From Bacteroides sp. (GTDB taxonomy: Bacteria; Bacteroidota; Bacteroidia; Bacteroidales; UBA7960): a stretch of DNA of 42,755 nt. The position numbers and the translations under genes were made by a program. Below, in pieces: positions 16,198-25,668 of this stretch. Every line of letters begins with the position of its first letter. The stretch's first letter is position 1. Under the pieces are notes generated by a model. It did no database searches and was not told where the DNA came from. It saw nothing but the letters and a program-made list of their open reading frames with translations. The stretch is taken from assembly GCA_036351255.1 (NCBI GenBank), contig JAZBOS010000073.1, forward strand, positions 1-42,755, written 5' to 3'.

Positions 16198-17568
16198 ATG
16201 AAAGACCTGAAAAACTATGTTGAACAGAACAAGGACCGCTTCTTGTCGGAGTTATTCGAACTGATCCGCATCCCTTCGGTGAGCGCACAGGAATCCCATA
16301 AGGATGACATGTTTCGCGCAGCACAATGGGTTGCCGACAAGCTTGTTGCCGATGGTGCCGACAAGGCAGAGGTATTCAAAACCGATGGTCATCCTGTGGT
16401 CTATGGTGAGAAGTTCCTTGATAAAAAACTCCCCACAGTGCTGGTTTACGGGCACTACGACGTGCAGCCTGCCGAGCCGCTTGATCTCTGGAAGAGCCCT
16501 GCCTTTGAGCCCGAAATTCGCGACGGGAAGATTTATGCACGGGGTGCTGATGACGATAAAGGACAGGCCTTTATGCATTTTAAGGCTTTCGAATATATGG
16601 TAAAAACCGGACAGCTGCCCTGCAACGTCAAGTTCATGATCGAAGGTGAAGAAGAGATCGGTTCACCCAGCCTGGGGAAATTCTGCGAACAAAACAAGGA
16701 AATGCTGGCAAGCGATGTTATCCTGGTAAGCGACACCAGCATGATTGGCCCTGATACGCCAAGTATTACCACGGGTTTGCGCGGATTGACCTATGTTGAG
16801 GTGGAAGTCACCGGCCCCAACCGTGACCTTCATAGTGGACTCTATGGCGGTGCCGTAGACAACCCGGTGAACGTGCTTGCCAAGATGATTGCCTCACTGA
16901 CCGACGAGAACGGAAAGATTACCGTCAAGGGGTTCTATGATGATGTGGAAGAACTCTCGGCTGAAGAACGCCAGGAGATGGCCCGTGCCCCCTTTAACCT
17001 CGAGAACTACAAAAAAGAAATCGATGTTGCAGAAGTGAATGGCGAAAAAGGCTATTCCACCACTGAGCGAACCGGCATCAGGCCAAGCCTGGATGTGAAT
17101 GGCATCTGGGGTGGGTATACTGAAAAAGGCGCCAAAACCATCCTCCCATCTAAGGCGCATGCCAAGATCAGCATGCGACTGGTACCCCACCAGGATTCAA
17201 AGAAAATTGCCGACCTGTTTAAAGCCCATTTTGAATCCATAGCCCCTAAAACGGTAAAAGTGAAGGTAGAATACCTGCATGGTGGCGAAGGTTATGTTTC
17301 GCCCACCGATACGGTTGAATACCAGGCTGCCAGCAAGGCCTATGAAACCGCTTACGGCAAGAAGCCTATCCCGGTCCGTAGTGGCGGAAGTATCCCCATC
17401 ATTTCACTCTTTGAGAAGGTGCTCGGGGTGAAATCCATCCTGATGGGATTTGGCCTTGAGTCTGATGCTATTCATTCGCCCAACGAAAACTACCCCCTTG
17501 AGCAGTTTTTCAAGGGTATTGAAACAATCCCCTATTTCTACAAATATTACGTGGAAATGAAGAAGTAA
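16198..17568 (+). CDS. M20-family metallodipeptidase
   Basis: The 456-residue protein is an M20 (CNDP/PepV-like) peptidase that cleaves short peptides with two zinc ions. The ligand motifs are all present: YGHYDVQP (His87, with Asp89), ADDDKG (the bridging Asp), EGEEEIGS (catalytic Glu pair), LVSDTSM (Asp) and the late SDAIHSPNE (His). A dimerisation domain sits in the middle (about 195-310). There is no signal peptide, so it is cytoplasmic. It has its own promoter element and terminator, so it is probably monocistronic. Confidence 0.92.
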   Translation: MKDLKNYVEQNKDRFLSELFELIRIPSVSAQESHKDDMFRAAQWVADKLVADGADKAEVFKTDGHPVVYGEKFLDKKLPTVLVYGHYDVQPAEPLDLWKSPAFEPEIRDGKIYARGADDDKGQAFMHFKAFEYMVKTGQLPCNVKFMIEGEEEIGSPSLGKFCEQNKEMLASDVILVSDTSMIGPDTPSITTGLRGLTYVEVEVTGPNRDLHSGLYGGAVDNPVNVLAKMIASLTDENGKITVKGFYDDVEELSAEERQEMARAPFNLENYKKEIDVAEVNGEKGYSTTERTGIRPSLDVNGIWGGYTEKGAKTILPSKAHAKISMRLVPHQDSKKIADLFKAHFESIAPKTVKVKVEYLHGGEGYVSPTDTVEYQAASKAYETAYGKKPIPVRSGGSIPIISLFEKVLGVKSILMGFGLESDAIHSPNENYPLEQFFKGIETIPYFYKYYVEMKK

Positions 17569-17586
17569 TCTGCTTAACCATTATTT

Positions 17587-17634
17587 AAAGCAGGCAGGCC
17601 ATTGGTTTTTAAACCTTTGCCTGCCTGCTTTTTT
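17587..17634 (+). terminator. Rho-independent terminator
   Basis: A ten-pair GC-rich stem (GCAGGCAGGC / GCCTGCCTGC) encloses an internal small hairpin (GGTTT/AAACC) and is followed by six T. It closes the dipeptidase gene. Confidence 0.92.
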
Positions 17635-17762
17635 CTTGTGTATGCTATTCAATAACAAAATTTTAATTATTTTCGCACCCTGTTGTTAAACGCACGTATA
17701 AGATCAGGAGCAAACAACAGCTAAAAAGACAAGAAAATCAGGGAATTAATTAAAACAAGAAA

Positions 17763-19553
17763 ATGGAAGTAACCCGACTATTTGACATCCCGGCCAGGTT
17801 TGCACAACTTTGCCCGGGAAAACCCGATGCCCTCGCAGGCCGGGAAGACAAGGGAGGATGGAAAACATACACCACTGAAGAATACATTAACAACAGCAAT
17901 TACGTCAGCTACGGCTTGATGAAGCTGGGGGTTAAGAAAGGTGACAAGATCGCCTCCATCACCCCGAACCGGCCCGAGTGGAACTTCCTTGACATGGGAG
18001 TACAGCAAATTGGCGCCATCCACATTCCCATTTACCCCACCATCAGCGACAGCGACTATGCGTTCATTCTTGAGCACGCTGAAGTGAGTTATGTTTTCGT
18101 TGCAGGCGAAGATCTCCTGCATCGAATCAAGCATATCGTCGAGAAAAGCCCTGCCATCAAGGGGATTTACACCTTCAGGCATATTGCCGATGTTCCGCAC
18201 CTCAACGAATTGATAGAACTGGGAAAAAACAACCAGAAGTCCGATGCGCTTCAGGCCATCAAAGACGCCATCAGGCCCAGCGAAATGGTAACCATCATTT
18301 ACACCTCTGGAACCACCGGTGTTCCCAAAGGGGTGATGCTTTCGCATGATAACATCCTCAGCAATGTGATCGGTGTACGCGACATTCCCCCTTTCGGCCC
18401 CGAACACCGCGCCCTGAGCTTCCTGCCCATTTGCCATATCTACGAGCGCACACTGAACTACACCTTCCTTTACAAAGGAATCAGCATGTATTATCTGGGG
18501 AATATGGCCCTGATTGGTGACAGCATCAGAGAGATCCACCCGCATGTATTTTCCGCGGTTCCGCGTCTGCTCGAAAAAGTCTATGATAAAATCATAGCAA
18601 AAGGAAGAACCCTGACCGGCATTAAAAAGTCTATTTTCTTCTGGGCTAACAATGTTGCCCTTGCCTTCGACTTTGACAAGGCAAAAAAGAACCCCATTTA
18701 TGGCATCAAGCTTAAAATTGCCAACAAACTTGTATTAAGCAAGTGGAAAGCCGCCCTTGGAAACAACCTGGACATCGTGGTTTCGGGAGGCGCAGCCCTG
18801 CAGCCGCGCCTGGCCCGCGTTTTCTGGTCATTGGGTGTTCGCGTTATTGAAGGTTATGGACTGACTGAGACTTCTCCCGTGGTGGCTGTTGGTAATTTCC
18901 AACCAGGAGGTTTGAAATTCGGGACTGTTGGCCCCCCCATAAAGAATGTCACGGTAAAAATTGCAGAAGACGGCGAGATCCTGGTGAAAGGACCCAACGT
19001 GATGATGGGATATTACAAAGACCCTGAAATGACCGCTGAAGTGATCGACGAAGAAGGTTGGTTCCACACCGGCGACATTGGCCGCATTGAACCCGAAGGC
19101 CAATTGCGTATCACCGACCGCAAGAAAATGATCTTTAAAACCTCGTTTGGCAAATACATCGCCCCCCAGGTGATCGAGAACAAATTTAAGGAGTCATCCT
19201 TTATTGATCAGATCATGGTGATCGGCGAGAACCAGAGGTTTGCAGGCGCACTGATCGTTCCCGACTTTGCTCACCTGAAATCCTGGTGCCAGATCAAGGG
19301 CATCCCCTATACCACCAATGCCGAGATGATCGCCATGCCTCGCATCCGCAAGCGCTTTGAAAAGGAAGTGAAACATTACAATGAATCCTTTGGCGACTGG
19401 GAAAAAATTGTGAAGTTTGAGCTGATCGACCACGAATGGACCGTGGAAGGCGGTCACCTGAGCGCTACCCTGAAGGTCCGCCGCGGACATCTCACCGAAG
19501 TTTATGCTGGCCTGATCAACAAGATCTTTGGCGCTAACGGCGACAAGCATTAA
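17763..19553 (+). CDS. Long-chain fatty acid-CoA ligase (AMP-binding)
   Basis: The 596-residue enzyme makes acyl-CoA from fatty acid, ATP and CoA through an acyl-adenylate. The core motifs are intact: IIYTSGTTGVPKG (about 178-190, ATP/AMP loop), GYGLTETSP (about 364-372), GWFHTGD (about 431-437) and the hinge/linker RITDRKKMIFKTSFGKYIAPQ, whose K-x-x-x-G-K-Y segment closes the active site. Length and C-terminal sequence fit the long-chain (FadD/FACS) group rather than acetyl-CoA synthetases. No signal peptide is seen; membrane association is usual for this group. It is preceded by a weak TATTTTCG box (17668-17675) and followed by a terminator. Confidence 0.93.
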   Translation: MEVTRLFDIPARFAQLCPGKPDALAGREDKGGWKTYTTEEYINNSNYVSYGLMKLGVKKGDKIASITPNRPEWNFLDMGVQQIGAIHIPIYPTISDSDYAFILEHAEVSYVFVAGEDLLHRIKHIVEKSPAIKGIYTFRHIADVPHLNELIELGKNNQKSDALQAIKDAIRPSEMVTIIYTSGTTGVPKGVMLSHDNILSNVIGVRDIPPFGPEHRALSFLPICHIYERTLNYTFLYKGISMYYLGNMALIGDSIREIHPHVFSAVPRLLEKVYDKIIAKGRTLTGIKKSIFFWANNVALAFDFDKAKKNPIYGIKLKIANKLVLSKWKAALGNNLDIVVSGGAALQPRLARVFWSLGVRVIEGYGLTETSPVVAVGNFQPGGLKFGTVGPPIKNVTVKIAEDGEILVKGPNVMMGYYKDPEMTAEVIDEEGWFHTGDIGRIEPEGQLRITDRKKMIFKTSFGKYIAPQVIENKFKESSFIDQIMVIGENQRFAGALIVPDFAHLKSWCQIKGIPYTTNAEMIAMPRIRKRFEKEVKHYNESFGDWEKIVKFELIDHEWTVEGGHLSATLKVRRGHLTEVYAGLINKIFGANGDKH

Positions 19554-19580
19554 GGCACAATTAACCAAATGATTAACTGA

Positions 19581-19617
19581 AGCCGTTGCAGGGAATAACC
19601 TGGCAACGGCTTTTTTG
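19581..19617 (+). terminator. Rho-independent terminator
   Basis: GCCGTTGC pairs with GCAACGGC, followed by six T, 28 bases after the acyl-CoA ligase stop. Confidence 0.92.
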
Positions 19618-19703
19618 TTATGGCTTCCGGTACATTACCCCAAGCCTTTGTTTTTTTGAACTCTTTTACAGCCATTGACATTCCCTTTCCCCTTATTTCC
19701 TGT

Positions 19704-19788
19704 TACCATGCTCATAGTTAATACGTAGTTAATACGGAGTTTGTTCGGTTTAAACCGAACAAACTCCGTATTAACTACGACGGTGGTA
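19704..19788. repeat. Intergenic palindromic element with a perfect 56-bp inverted repeat
   Basis: Bases 19724-19779 form a perfect palindrome with no spacer: 28 bases read outwards from CGGTTT/AAACCG at 19746-19757. The outer ends also match (TACCA at 19704-19708, TGGTA at 19784-19788). The left side carries a tandem duplication of TAGTTAATACG (19715-19725 and 19726-19736). The end sequence TACCAT..TC.TAGTTAATACG recurs at 2329-2350. No coding frame of note is present. It could be a miniature inverted-repeat element or a REP-like sequence; it has no T-tract, so it is a poor terminator. Confidence 0.8.
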
Positions 19789-19906
19789 CGAGAGAAAGAA
19801 GAACAAAGATCTATTTTTCTCCTGTAGAAGTTGCCTATTAAACCTCAAAAGGACTTGAATATCAATTTACTGAAAGAAGATTGTCTGTTCGGTTCAGAAT
19901 TATTCG

Positions 19907-22048
19907 TTAATCAGTGGCTTCCTTCATCGATAGGGTGATGCGTTTGCGTTCGGCATCGACCTGGAGGACCTTGACCCTGACTTTCTGGTTGAGCTTGACC
20001 ACATCGTGCGGGTTGCTGACAAAGGCGTTGGCAAGCTGGCTGATATGCACCAGGCCGTCCTGGTGAACGCCAATATCCACAAAAGCCCCGAAGGCGGTAA
20101 TATTGGTCACGATTCCCGGCAGGATCATTCCTTCGCGCAGGTCTCCAATGCTGTTGACACTGCTGTCGAACTCAAAGACATCAAATTTCTGGCGGGGATC
20201 ACGGCCCGGGCGGGCCAGCTCCTGCATGATGTCCTTCAGGGTCGGAAGGCCTGTTTTTTCATCGACGAAATCCTCCAGGCGTATTTGTTTTTGCAGGGAG
20301 GTATCCTGCATCAGGGTCTGGATATCCACGCCCAGTTTTTTGGCCATTTTATTGACCACCGGATAGCTTTCAGGATGAACCGCGGTACGATCCAGAGGGT
20401 TAACTGACTGGTTAACCCTGATAAAACCAGCCGATTGTTCAAAAGCTTTCTCGCCAAAGCGGGCCACTTTTTTCAGGGCTTGTCTTGAATCAAAAGGCCC
20501 GTTTTCATTGCGGTGTTTCACGATGGCAGCTGCCAGTGAAGGGCCCACGCCCGACACATAGGTAAGCAGTTCCTTGCTGGCGGTGTTGAGTTCAACGCCC
20601 ACCCCATTCACTGCACTCACCACCACATCATCGAGGCTATTCTTAAGCAGCTTTTGATCCACATCGTGCTGATACTGCCCTACGCCGATGCTTTTGGGGT
20701 CGATCTTCACCAGCTCTGCCAGGGGATCGGCGAGCCGTCGGCCAATGCTTACCGCACCCCTTACGGTCACATCATAATCGGGAAATTCTTCACGAGCCAC
20801 GGATGATGCAGAATACACGGAGGCACCGCTTTCATTGACCATCACGGCCAGCACAGGCCTGTCGAAACGAATGCCACGGACCAGTTGTTCTGTTTCGCGT
20901 CCTGCGGTTCCGTTTCCCACTGCAATGGCTTCCACCTGGTAGGCGTTGACAAGGCTAAAGATTTTGGCCGCTGCCTGTTTCCACTCCTTTTGAGGGGGGT
21001 GTGGATATATGGTTTCGTTATGCAGCAGCTTCCCTTCGCGGTCAAGGCACACCAACTTACAGCCCGTGCGAAACCCGGGATCGATGGCCAGGATGCGCTT
21101 TTGTCCCAGGGGCGGGGCCAGCAGGAGTTGCCGCAGGTTGTCGGCAAACACCCGGATCGCTTCCTGATCGGCCTTTTCCTTGAGCATGTTGCGGATCTCG
21201 GTTTCCATTGAAGGACCCAGCAGGCGTTTGTAAGCGTCTTCAACAGCCATTTCCACCTGTTCGCTTGCGGGGGTGCGGCCCCTGACGAAGTGCCGGTTCA
21301 GCAGCTCGAGGGCCATCTCCTTATCGGGCGCAATGTCCAGTTTCAGGAAACCCTCATTCTCGCCGCGAAACATCGCCAGGATGCGGTGCGATGGTGCCTT
21401 CCTGATGTTTTCAGTCCATTCAAACCAGGCTTCATATTTCTGTCCATCAGCTTCCTTGCCTTTTGCAACCCTGCTGCTGATGGCAGCTTCGCGTTCATAC
21501 AGGCGGCGCATGCGGGCACGGGCTGAAGCATCTTCATTGACCCACTCAGCAATGATATCGCGGGCACCTGCCAGGGCATCCTCCACCGACTCCACCCCTT
21601 TCTCATCATCGATAAACGGGAGTGCTTTCTCTTCCGGATCAAAGTTCCCCTGAGAGAAAAGCATTTTAGCCAGGGGCTCCAGGCCTTTGGCAATTGCCAT
21701 GGTGGCCCTGGTCTTTCGTTTGGGCCTATAGGGCAGGTAAAGGTCCTCAAGTTCAGTCATCGTGGCAGCAGCCAGTATGGCTTTCTCCAGCTCAGGGGTC
21801 AGCTTCTCCTGCTCACGGATGGACGACAATATGGCCTCGCGCCGCTTGTCGAGTTCCTCGAGCTGATTCACCCTGTCGCGAATCTGGCTTACCTGGACCT
21901 CGTCAAGGGAACCGGTCAGCTCCTTGCGGTAGCGCGAGATAAAAGGCACCGTAGCGCCCTCTTTCAGCAATTCGGCCGTGCGGCTTACCTGCCTGGTTGA
22001 AAGACTTAACTCGTTGGCAATCTGACTAATATGATGTTCAGGAATCAT
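19907..22048 (-). CDS. tex: Tex family RNA-binding transcription accessory protein
   Basis: The 713-residue length and layout fit Tex: an N-terminal helical domain (HHISQIANELSLSTRQV, then FISRYRKELTGSLDE), a YqgF-like nuclease fold in the middle (ILAIDPGFRTGCKLV, near 325-335), a helix-hairpin-helix region (LTYVSGVGPSLAAAIVKHR), and a C-terminal S1 RNA-binding domain (GMILPGIVTNITAFGAFVDIG). The start is the ATG at 22048; the upstream TTG at 22132 sits in the presumed -33 element. It lies last in a long minus-strand series, 73 bases after rnhB. Confidence 0.95.
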   Translation of the reverse strand: MIPEHHISQIANELSLSTRQVSRTAELLKEGATVPFISRYRKELTGSLDEVQVSQIRDRVNQLEELDKRREAILSSIREQEKLTPELEKAILAAATMTELEDLYLPYRPKRKTRATMAIAKGLEPLAKMLFSQGNFDPEEKALPFIDDEKGVESVEDALAGARDIIAEWVNEDASARARMRRLYEREAAISSRVAKGKEADGQKYEAWFEWTENIRKAPSHRILAMFRGENEGFLKLDIAPDKEMALELLNRHFVRGRTPASEQVEMAVEDAYKRLLGPSMETEIRNMLKEKADQEAIRVFADNLRQLLLAPPLGQKRILAIDPGFRTGCKLVCLDREGKLLHNETIYPHPPQKEWKQAAAKIFSLVNAYQVEAIAVGNGTAGRETEQLVRGIRFDRPVLAVMVNESGASVYSASSVAREEFPDYDVTVRGAVSIGRRLADPLAELVKIDPKSIGVGQYQHDVDQKLLKNSLDDVVVSAVNGVGVELNTASKELLTYVSGVGPSLAAAIVKHRNENGPFDSRQALKKVARFGEKAFEQSAGFIRVNQSVNPLDRTAVHPESYPVVNKMAKKLGVDIQTLMQDTSLQKQIRLEDFVDEKTGLPTLKDIMQELARPGRDPRQKFDVFEFDSSVNSIGDLREGMILPGIVTNITAFGAFVDIGVHQDGLVHISQLANAFVSNPHDVVKLNQKVRVKVLQVDAERKRITLSMKEATD

Positions 22049-22099
22049 GGCAATGGATTTGAATTCAAGCAAGCATTTCCCCTGGAAAAGCAGGGGGTG

Positions 22100-22133
22100 C
22101 AAAGTTAAAAATTTCCTGGTTCTAGAAGGCAAG
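22100..22133 (-). promoter_or_regulatory. Promoter of tex
   Basis: On the minus strand, TAACTTTG (22107-22100) matches the TAnnTTTG box, with CTTG (22133-22130, one mismatch to TTTG) 22 bases upstream. The site overlaps the 3' end of rnhB, so tex may be transcribed on its own as well as by read-through. Confidence 0.5.
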
Positions 22134-22748
22134 TTTCAGCTGCCGGACAGGCCCGTAGGAGAGGCGGTGATATTTGCAGGGGCCCTCTGTCTGCAAGGCC
22201 TTGAGATGGGAAGCTGTTGGATACCCCTTGTTTTGATCCCAGTGATAAGACGGGAATTCGGAATGCAGTCCAAGCATATGCTCATCGCGCCAGGTCTTTG
22301 CCAGGATGGAGGCAGCCGCTACCGAAAGATATTTTCCATCTCCTTTTATTACACATTGATGAGGAATATCGCCGAAAGGCTTGAAACGATTGCCATCCAC
22401 AACAATAAAACCAGGTTTCAGGCTCAGTTTTTCCAGGGCCCGGTGCATGGCCAGGATACTTGCATTCAGTATATTGATCCGGTCAACCTCTGCTGGACTC
22501 ACCATAGATACCGCAAAAGCCAGGGCTTCCTGTTCAATCATTCGCCGCAGCTTATTGCGCAGGGCAATGCCTGTTTTTTTTGAATCATCAAGTAAGTTCA
22601 ATAAATCTTCCGAAGGCTTATCGGGCAGGATCACAGCCGCAGCAAATACCGGTCCGGCAAGACAGCCGCGCCCCGCTTCATCGCAGCCGGCTTCCAACTT
22701 TTCCCTTGAGAATTTCTCCAGCAGGGGTTCTCGGTTCAGCGTTCGCAT
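22122..22748 (-). CDS. rnhB: Ribonuclease HII
   Basis: The 208-residue enzyme removes ribonucleotides and RNA from RNA-DNA hybrids. The catalytic motif GCDEAGRG (Asp23, Glu24) is at the N-terminus, with further acidic positions in VVDGN, and AAASILAKTWRDEHM plus YHWDQNKGYPTASH are the family's C-terminal signature. The length is standard. Its start lies 13 bases inside the end of the upstream glycosyltransferase gene, so the two are translationally linked. Confidence 0.95.
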   Translation of the reverse strand: MRTLNREPLLEKFSREKLEAGCDEAGRGCLAGPVFAAAVILPDKPSEDLLNLLDDSKKTGIALRNKLRRMIEQEALAFAVSMVSPAEVDRINILNASILAMHRALEKLSLKPGFIVVDGNRFKPFGDIPHQCVIKGDGKYLSVAAASILAKTWRDEHMLGLHSEFPSYHWDQNKGYPTASHLKALQTEGPCKYHRLSYGPVRQLKLAF

Positions 22749-23824
22749 AGGCTATTGAATAATTGCAGATAACGGTCTTTCTGCGAATCAAAGGAGTAGC
22801 GTTCGACCACGGTCTGTCTGCCTGCCTTTCCCAGCCTCTGCCGTAATTCAGCCGATTCAATGAGTAAGGAAAGCTTGTCGATCCATTCCTGATTATTGCT
22901 GGCAAGAAAGCCATTGACGCCATCGGTGATGATCTCGGTATTCACCCCGACTGGCGACATGACGGCAGGAATCTCGAGGGCCATATACTGAAGCCCCTTA
23001 AAACCGCACTTACCCCGTGCCCACTCGTCGTCAGGCAGAGGCATAATGCCAATATCGACAGGATAGAGGTCGCTCACTTCGGTTTCCCGATTCCAGCTAA
23101 GGTTTTCAAGGCCCGGCAGGTCAGCTTTAAAGGGTTTGTTGGAAATCACCCTGAAGGTGACCTTTTCTCCATATTTCCTGCGCAACTCCTGCAGCACTGG
23201 CAGGGCCTCCTGCAGATGTTTCAGCGTAGTGGAAGAGCCTGTCCACCCGATACAAACAGCCTCACCCTTTAATTTTTTGTCCGGGAGGTAGTAGGAAGTA
23301 TCGATGGTGGTCGGCACAATATGGACATTACGATTAAATCGGGAGGCATAGTCAGCCAGAAAAGCATTCCCGACAAGGGCCATATCGCATAAGCGGAGGA
23401 TTTCGCTGGTCTTGGATGGGCGCTTAAGCCAGGCCAGTTGCCGGTTTCCATCAGAGGTGTCGTTCAACCAGATGCTGTCATCAAAATCAAGGATTATTTT
23501 GGCGCCCAATCTTTTTAGCTGCGTCTCAAACCAGGTGAACCAGAGCATATGGGCTTCCCTGTAAATAAAAACAAGATCAAAATCGTGTGCGGTTTTAATA
23601 TCGCGAAGCCTTTGCCTGATGCTTTTCAGCACAATCCGTGTTTTGGCCAGAAACTTACCGGGCGCATAAAAAGCAGCGTCGTCCTTTTCGCTGATCAGAT
23701 AAGAGATTTGGTATCTGAAGCCATTTGCTTCCAGGTGACTAAGATACTGCTCAAAGCGGAAGCGCTGTCCCGGTGAGCGCCCGGGACGATGAGCCACCAG
23801 AAACAAAATCTTTTTCTCAGCCAT
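22736..23824 (-). CDS. Glycosyltransferase, family 4 type
   Basis: The 362-residue protein looks like a GT-B (GT4) glycosyltransferase: a first Rossmann half with IFLVAHRPGRS-like start (KILFLVAHRPGRSPGQRFRFEQY), VFIYREAHMLW and IILDFDDSIW, then a second half with CIGWTGSSTT, DIGIMPLPDDEWARGKCGFK, QYMALEIPAVMSPVG, GVNGFLASN and a C-terminal helix. The KCGFKGLQYMALEIP-V segment is the usual nucleotide-sugar site. Donor and acceptor are unknown, and no other glycan genes lie nearby, which is odd for this family. There is no signal peptide. It overlaps rnhB by 13 bases and follows purQ by 30. Confidence 0.85.
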   Translation of the reverse strand: MAEKKILFLVAHRPGRSPGQRFRFEQYLSHLEANGFRYQISYLISEKDDAAFYAPGKFLAKTRIVLKSIRQRLRDIKTAHDFDLVFIYREAHMLWFTWFETQLKRLGAKIILDFDDSIWLNDTSDGNRQLAWLKRPSKTSEILRLCDMALVGNAFLADYASRFNRNVHIVPTTIDTSYYLPDKKLKGEAVCIGWTGSSTTLKHLQEALPVLQELRRKYGEKVTFRVISNKPFKADLPGLENLSWNRETEVSDLYPVDIGIMPLPDDEWARGKCGFKGLQYMALEIPAVMSPVGVNTEIITDGVNGFLASNNQEWIDKLSLLIESAELRQRLGKAGRQTVVERYSFDSQKDRYLQLFNSLCER

Positions 23825-23854
23825 AAGCAGAAGATTAACCGCCTGGTGAAACCA

Positions 23855-24550
23855 TCAGGCTTTTGCGAGGGCATTTAAAATGGAATCGAAGAGCAAGCGC
23901 CCATCAATATTACCCAACTCTTCATCTGCAGCCCGTTCAGGGTGGGGCATCATGCCAAATACATTGCGGGTTTCGTTGCAAATACCGGCAATGTTTTGCA
24001 AGGAGCCATTGGGATTGGCTTCTTCTGTTACTTCACCCTTTTCATTGCAATAACGGAAAAGGACCTGATCGTTATTGTTAAGTTGCTTAAGGGTTTCTTC
24101 GGAAGCAAAAAATCTGCCTTCCCCATGGGCAATGGGGATTTTAAGGACCTGGCCCTCTGACACCCCGGAAGTCACCAGAGAATGGTTTGTTTCCGTCCGG
24201 ATAAATGCATTCCGGCAGATAAACTGGTGGCTGGTATTGTGCAGGAGTGCGCCGGGCAACAGCTGGGCCTCACAAAGAATCTGGAAACCGTTGCAGATCC
24301 CCATAACATAGCCGCCATTTTTTGCAAAGGCAATCACCTGTTCCATAATGGGCGAAAACCGGGCAATGGCCCCTGAGCGGAGATAGTCACCATAGGAAAA
24401 GCCCCCGGGCAGAATGATGAAGTCACATCCCTGCAGGTCATGATCCTTATGCCAAAGGTCCACCACTTCTTGCTTCAATAGCTTTTTTAGCACATAGATC
24501 ATGTCATGATCACAGTTTGACCCGGGAAATACTACCACGCCGAATTTCAT
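23855..24550 (-). CDS. purQ: Phosphoribosylformylglycinamidine synthase, glutaminase subunit PurQ
   Basis: PurQ supplies ammonia from glutamine for step four of purine synthesis. The 231-residue protein has the class I amidotransferase triad: Cys86 in GICNGFQ, and His203/Glu205 in MPHPERA, plus the start [13 protein letters not shown] free-standing PurQ means that the large subunit (PurL, with PurS) is encoded separately, unlike the fused enzyme of some bacteria; no such gene is in the window. A TACCTTTG box (24578-24571, minus strand) just upstream suggests its own promoter. Confidence 0.95.
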   Translation of the reverse strand: MKFGVVVFPGSNCDHDMIYVLKKLLKQEVVDLWHKDHDLQGCDFIILPGGFSYGDYLRSGAIARFSPIMEQVIAFAKNGGYVMGICNGFQILCEAQLLPGALLHNTSHQFICRNAFIRTETNHSLVTSGVSEGQVLKIPIAHGEGRFFASEETLKQLNNNDQVLFRYCNEKGEVTEEANPNGSLQNIAGICNETRNVFGMMPHPERAADEELGNIDGRLLFDSILNALAKA

Positions 24551-24662
24551 ATGTTCCAGTTTTTATCCGTCAAAGGTAGGCAAAAATTAAAAACAGGATA
24601 GCGGAGAAATGGGAGAGATTCAGAACCCTGAGAATGATACAAAAGCCAATCATTTAAAGGCT

Positions 24663-25658
24663 TCAATAACCCCAGTAAAGGACTTTCCCGGCAATGATCA
24701 GGAAAAGAAATCCATAAAACCATAGCTCGGCAAGCCATTTCTTTCTTAATTCAAGCAGGAATAGTGAGAAAACCACACTGAGCGGGATCATCACCATGGC
24801 CAGATGCACTTCGAAATTATTATTGAATACCAGGAAGGTCGTCAAGGAAACAAGAAAAAAATACCCCAGCACCTTGAAGCGCTTTCTTAGTCTGACTGGT
24901 TTATCGTTGACATAAGTGAGATAAACTTTCAGGAAGGCAAACAGGGCAATGGCAGCCAGGGCAATGGCCAGAACAATGGAAAAGACCGGGAGGGGATGTT
25001 CAAAAATCTGAAAGGGGGAGAAATGATTGATCATTTCATCAATCCTAACCCTGAGTTGATCGGTCAGGTAATAATAAGTAAAAAGGAAAAAGAAAGGGCT
25101 GAGAAACCCCATCAATGCCGCTGCAATACCGCGGATATTCATTAAAAAATAAACCAGCATGGCTAAAATCAGCCAGGTAAAAAACAAAAGTGCCGGATAA
25201 TAGAAAAGACCTGCCAATGCAACCAAAAAACCGACATTAAAGACTTCAACCATCACCGCCCCCTCGGAATAGGCTACCAGTGTTCGGGCCAGTGCGATCA
25301 TCAAAAAAAAGTTGGCAAACAATACAGGATGCAACTGGAGCAATTCAGGATGACTGCTCATCATAAGCAGGTATATAAAGCCTGGCAACCATGAGGGCTT
25401 GCCCAGCAGGTTGTTTGCCTGAACCATATTATTCAGCAAAAATACCTGCAAAACAAGCAAAAGAAAAGCAAGCATCCTGCTGAAGAATGGATGGATCTGA
25501 TTAACCCCCCCTATCAAATTATAAAAGGGCCCCTGATCAAAAATTGCAGGTACAGCTTTTTTATAAAAAATGAAACCATCAGCCCATAGCAGCATTCCCA
25601 TAACCAAAATCATGATGGGGATCGCTGGTGCATTCCGCTTAAAAATCCGGATGACCAT
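24663..25658 (-). CDS. Multi-pass membrane protein, DUF6427-like
   Basis: The 331-residue protein is highly hydrophobic, with about nine or ten predicted TMs separated by short loops. It contains Bacteroidota-specific features I associate with DUF6427 (FYNLIGGVNQIHPFFSRMLAF, LPGFIYLLMMSSHPE, LHPVLFANFFLMIALAR, FYYPALLFFTWLILAM). The function is unknown. Its start follows purD by 10 bases and it precedes purQ by 112, so it is embedded in a purine gene group. Confidence 0.75.
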   Translation of the reverse strand: MVIRIFKRNAPAIPIMILVMGMLLWADGFIFYKKAVPAIFDQGPFYNLIGGVNQIHPFFSRMLAFLLLVLQVFLLNNMVQANNLLGKPSWLPGFIYLLMMSSHPELLQLHPVLFANFFLMIALARTLVAYSEGAVMVEVFNVGFLVALAGLFYYPALLFFTWLILAMLVYFLMNIRGIAAALMGFLSPFFFLFTYYYLTDQLRVRIDEMINHFSPFQIFEHPLPVFSIVLAIALAAIALFAFLKVYLTYVNDKPVRLRKRFKVLGYFFLVSLTTFLVFNNNFEVHLAMVMIPLSVVFSLFLLELRKKWLAELWFYGFLFLIIAGKVLYWGY

Positions 25659-25668
25659 ACTTTAATCT

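Noticed and set aside
22049..22132. Upstream TTG start for tex
   Set aside because: It would overlap rnhB and sit in the presumed tex promoter; Tex proteins normally begin close to the HHISQIANELSLS segment, which the ATG at 22048 gives.
24547..24738. 63-codon minus-strand frame between purQ and the DUF6427-like gene
   Set aside because: It overlaps the end of the DUF6427-like gene in another frame and has no recognisable domain or start signal.
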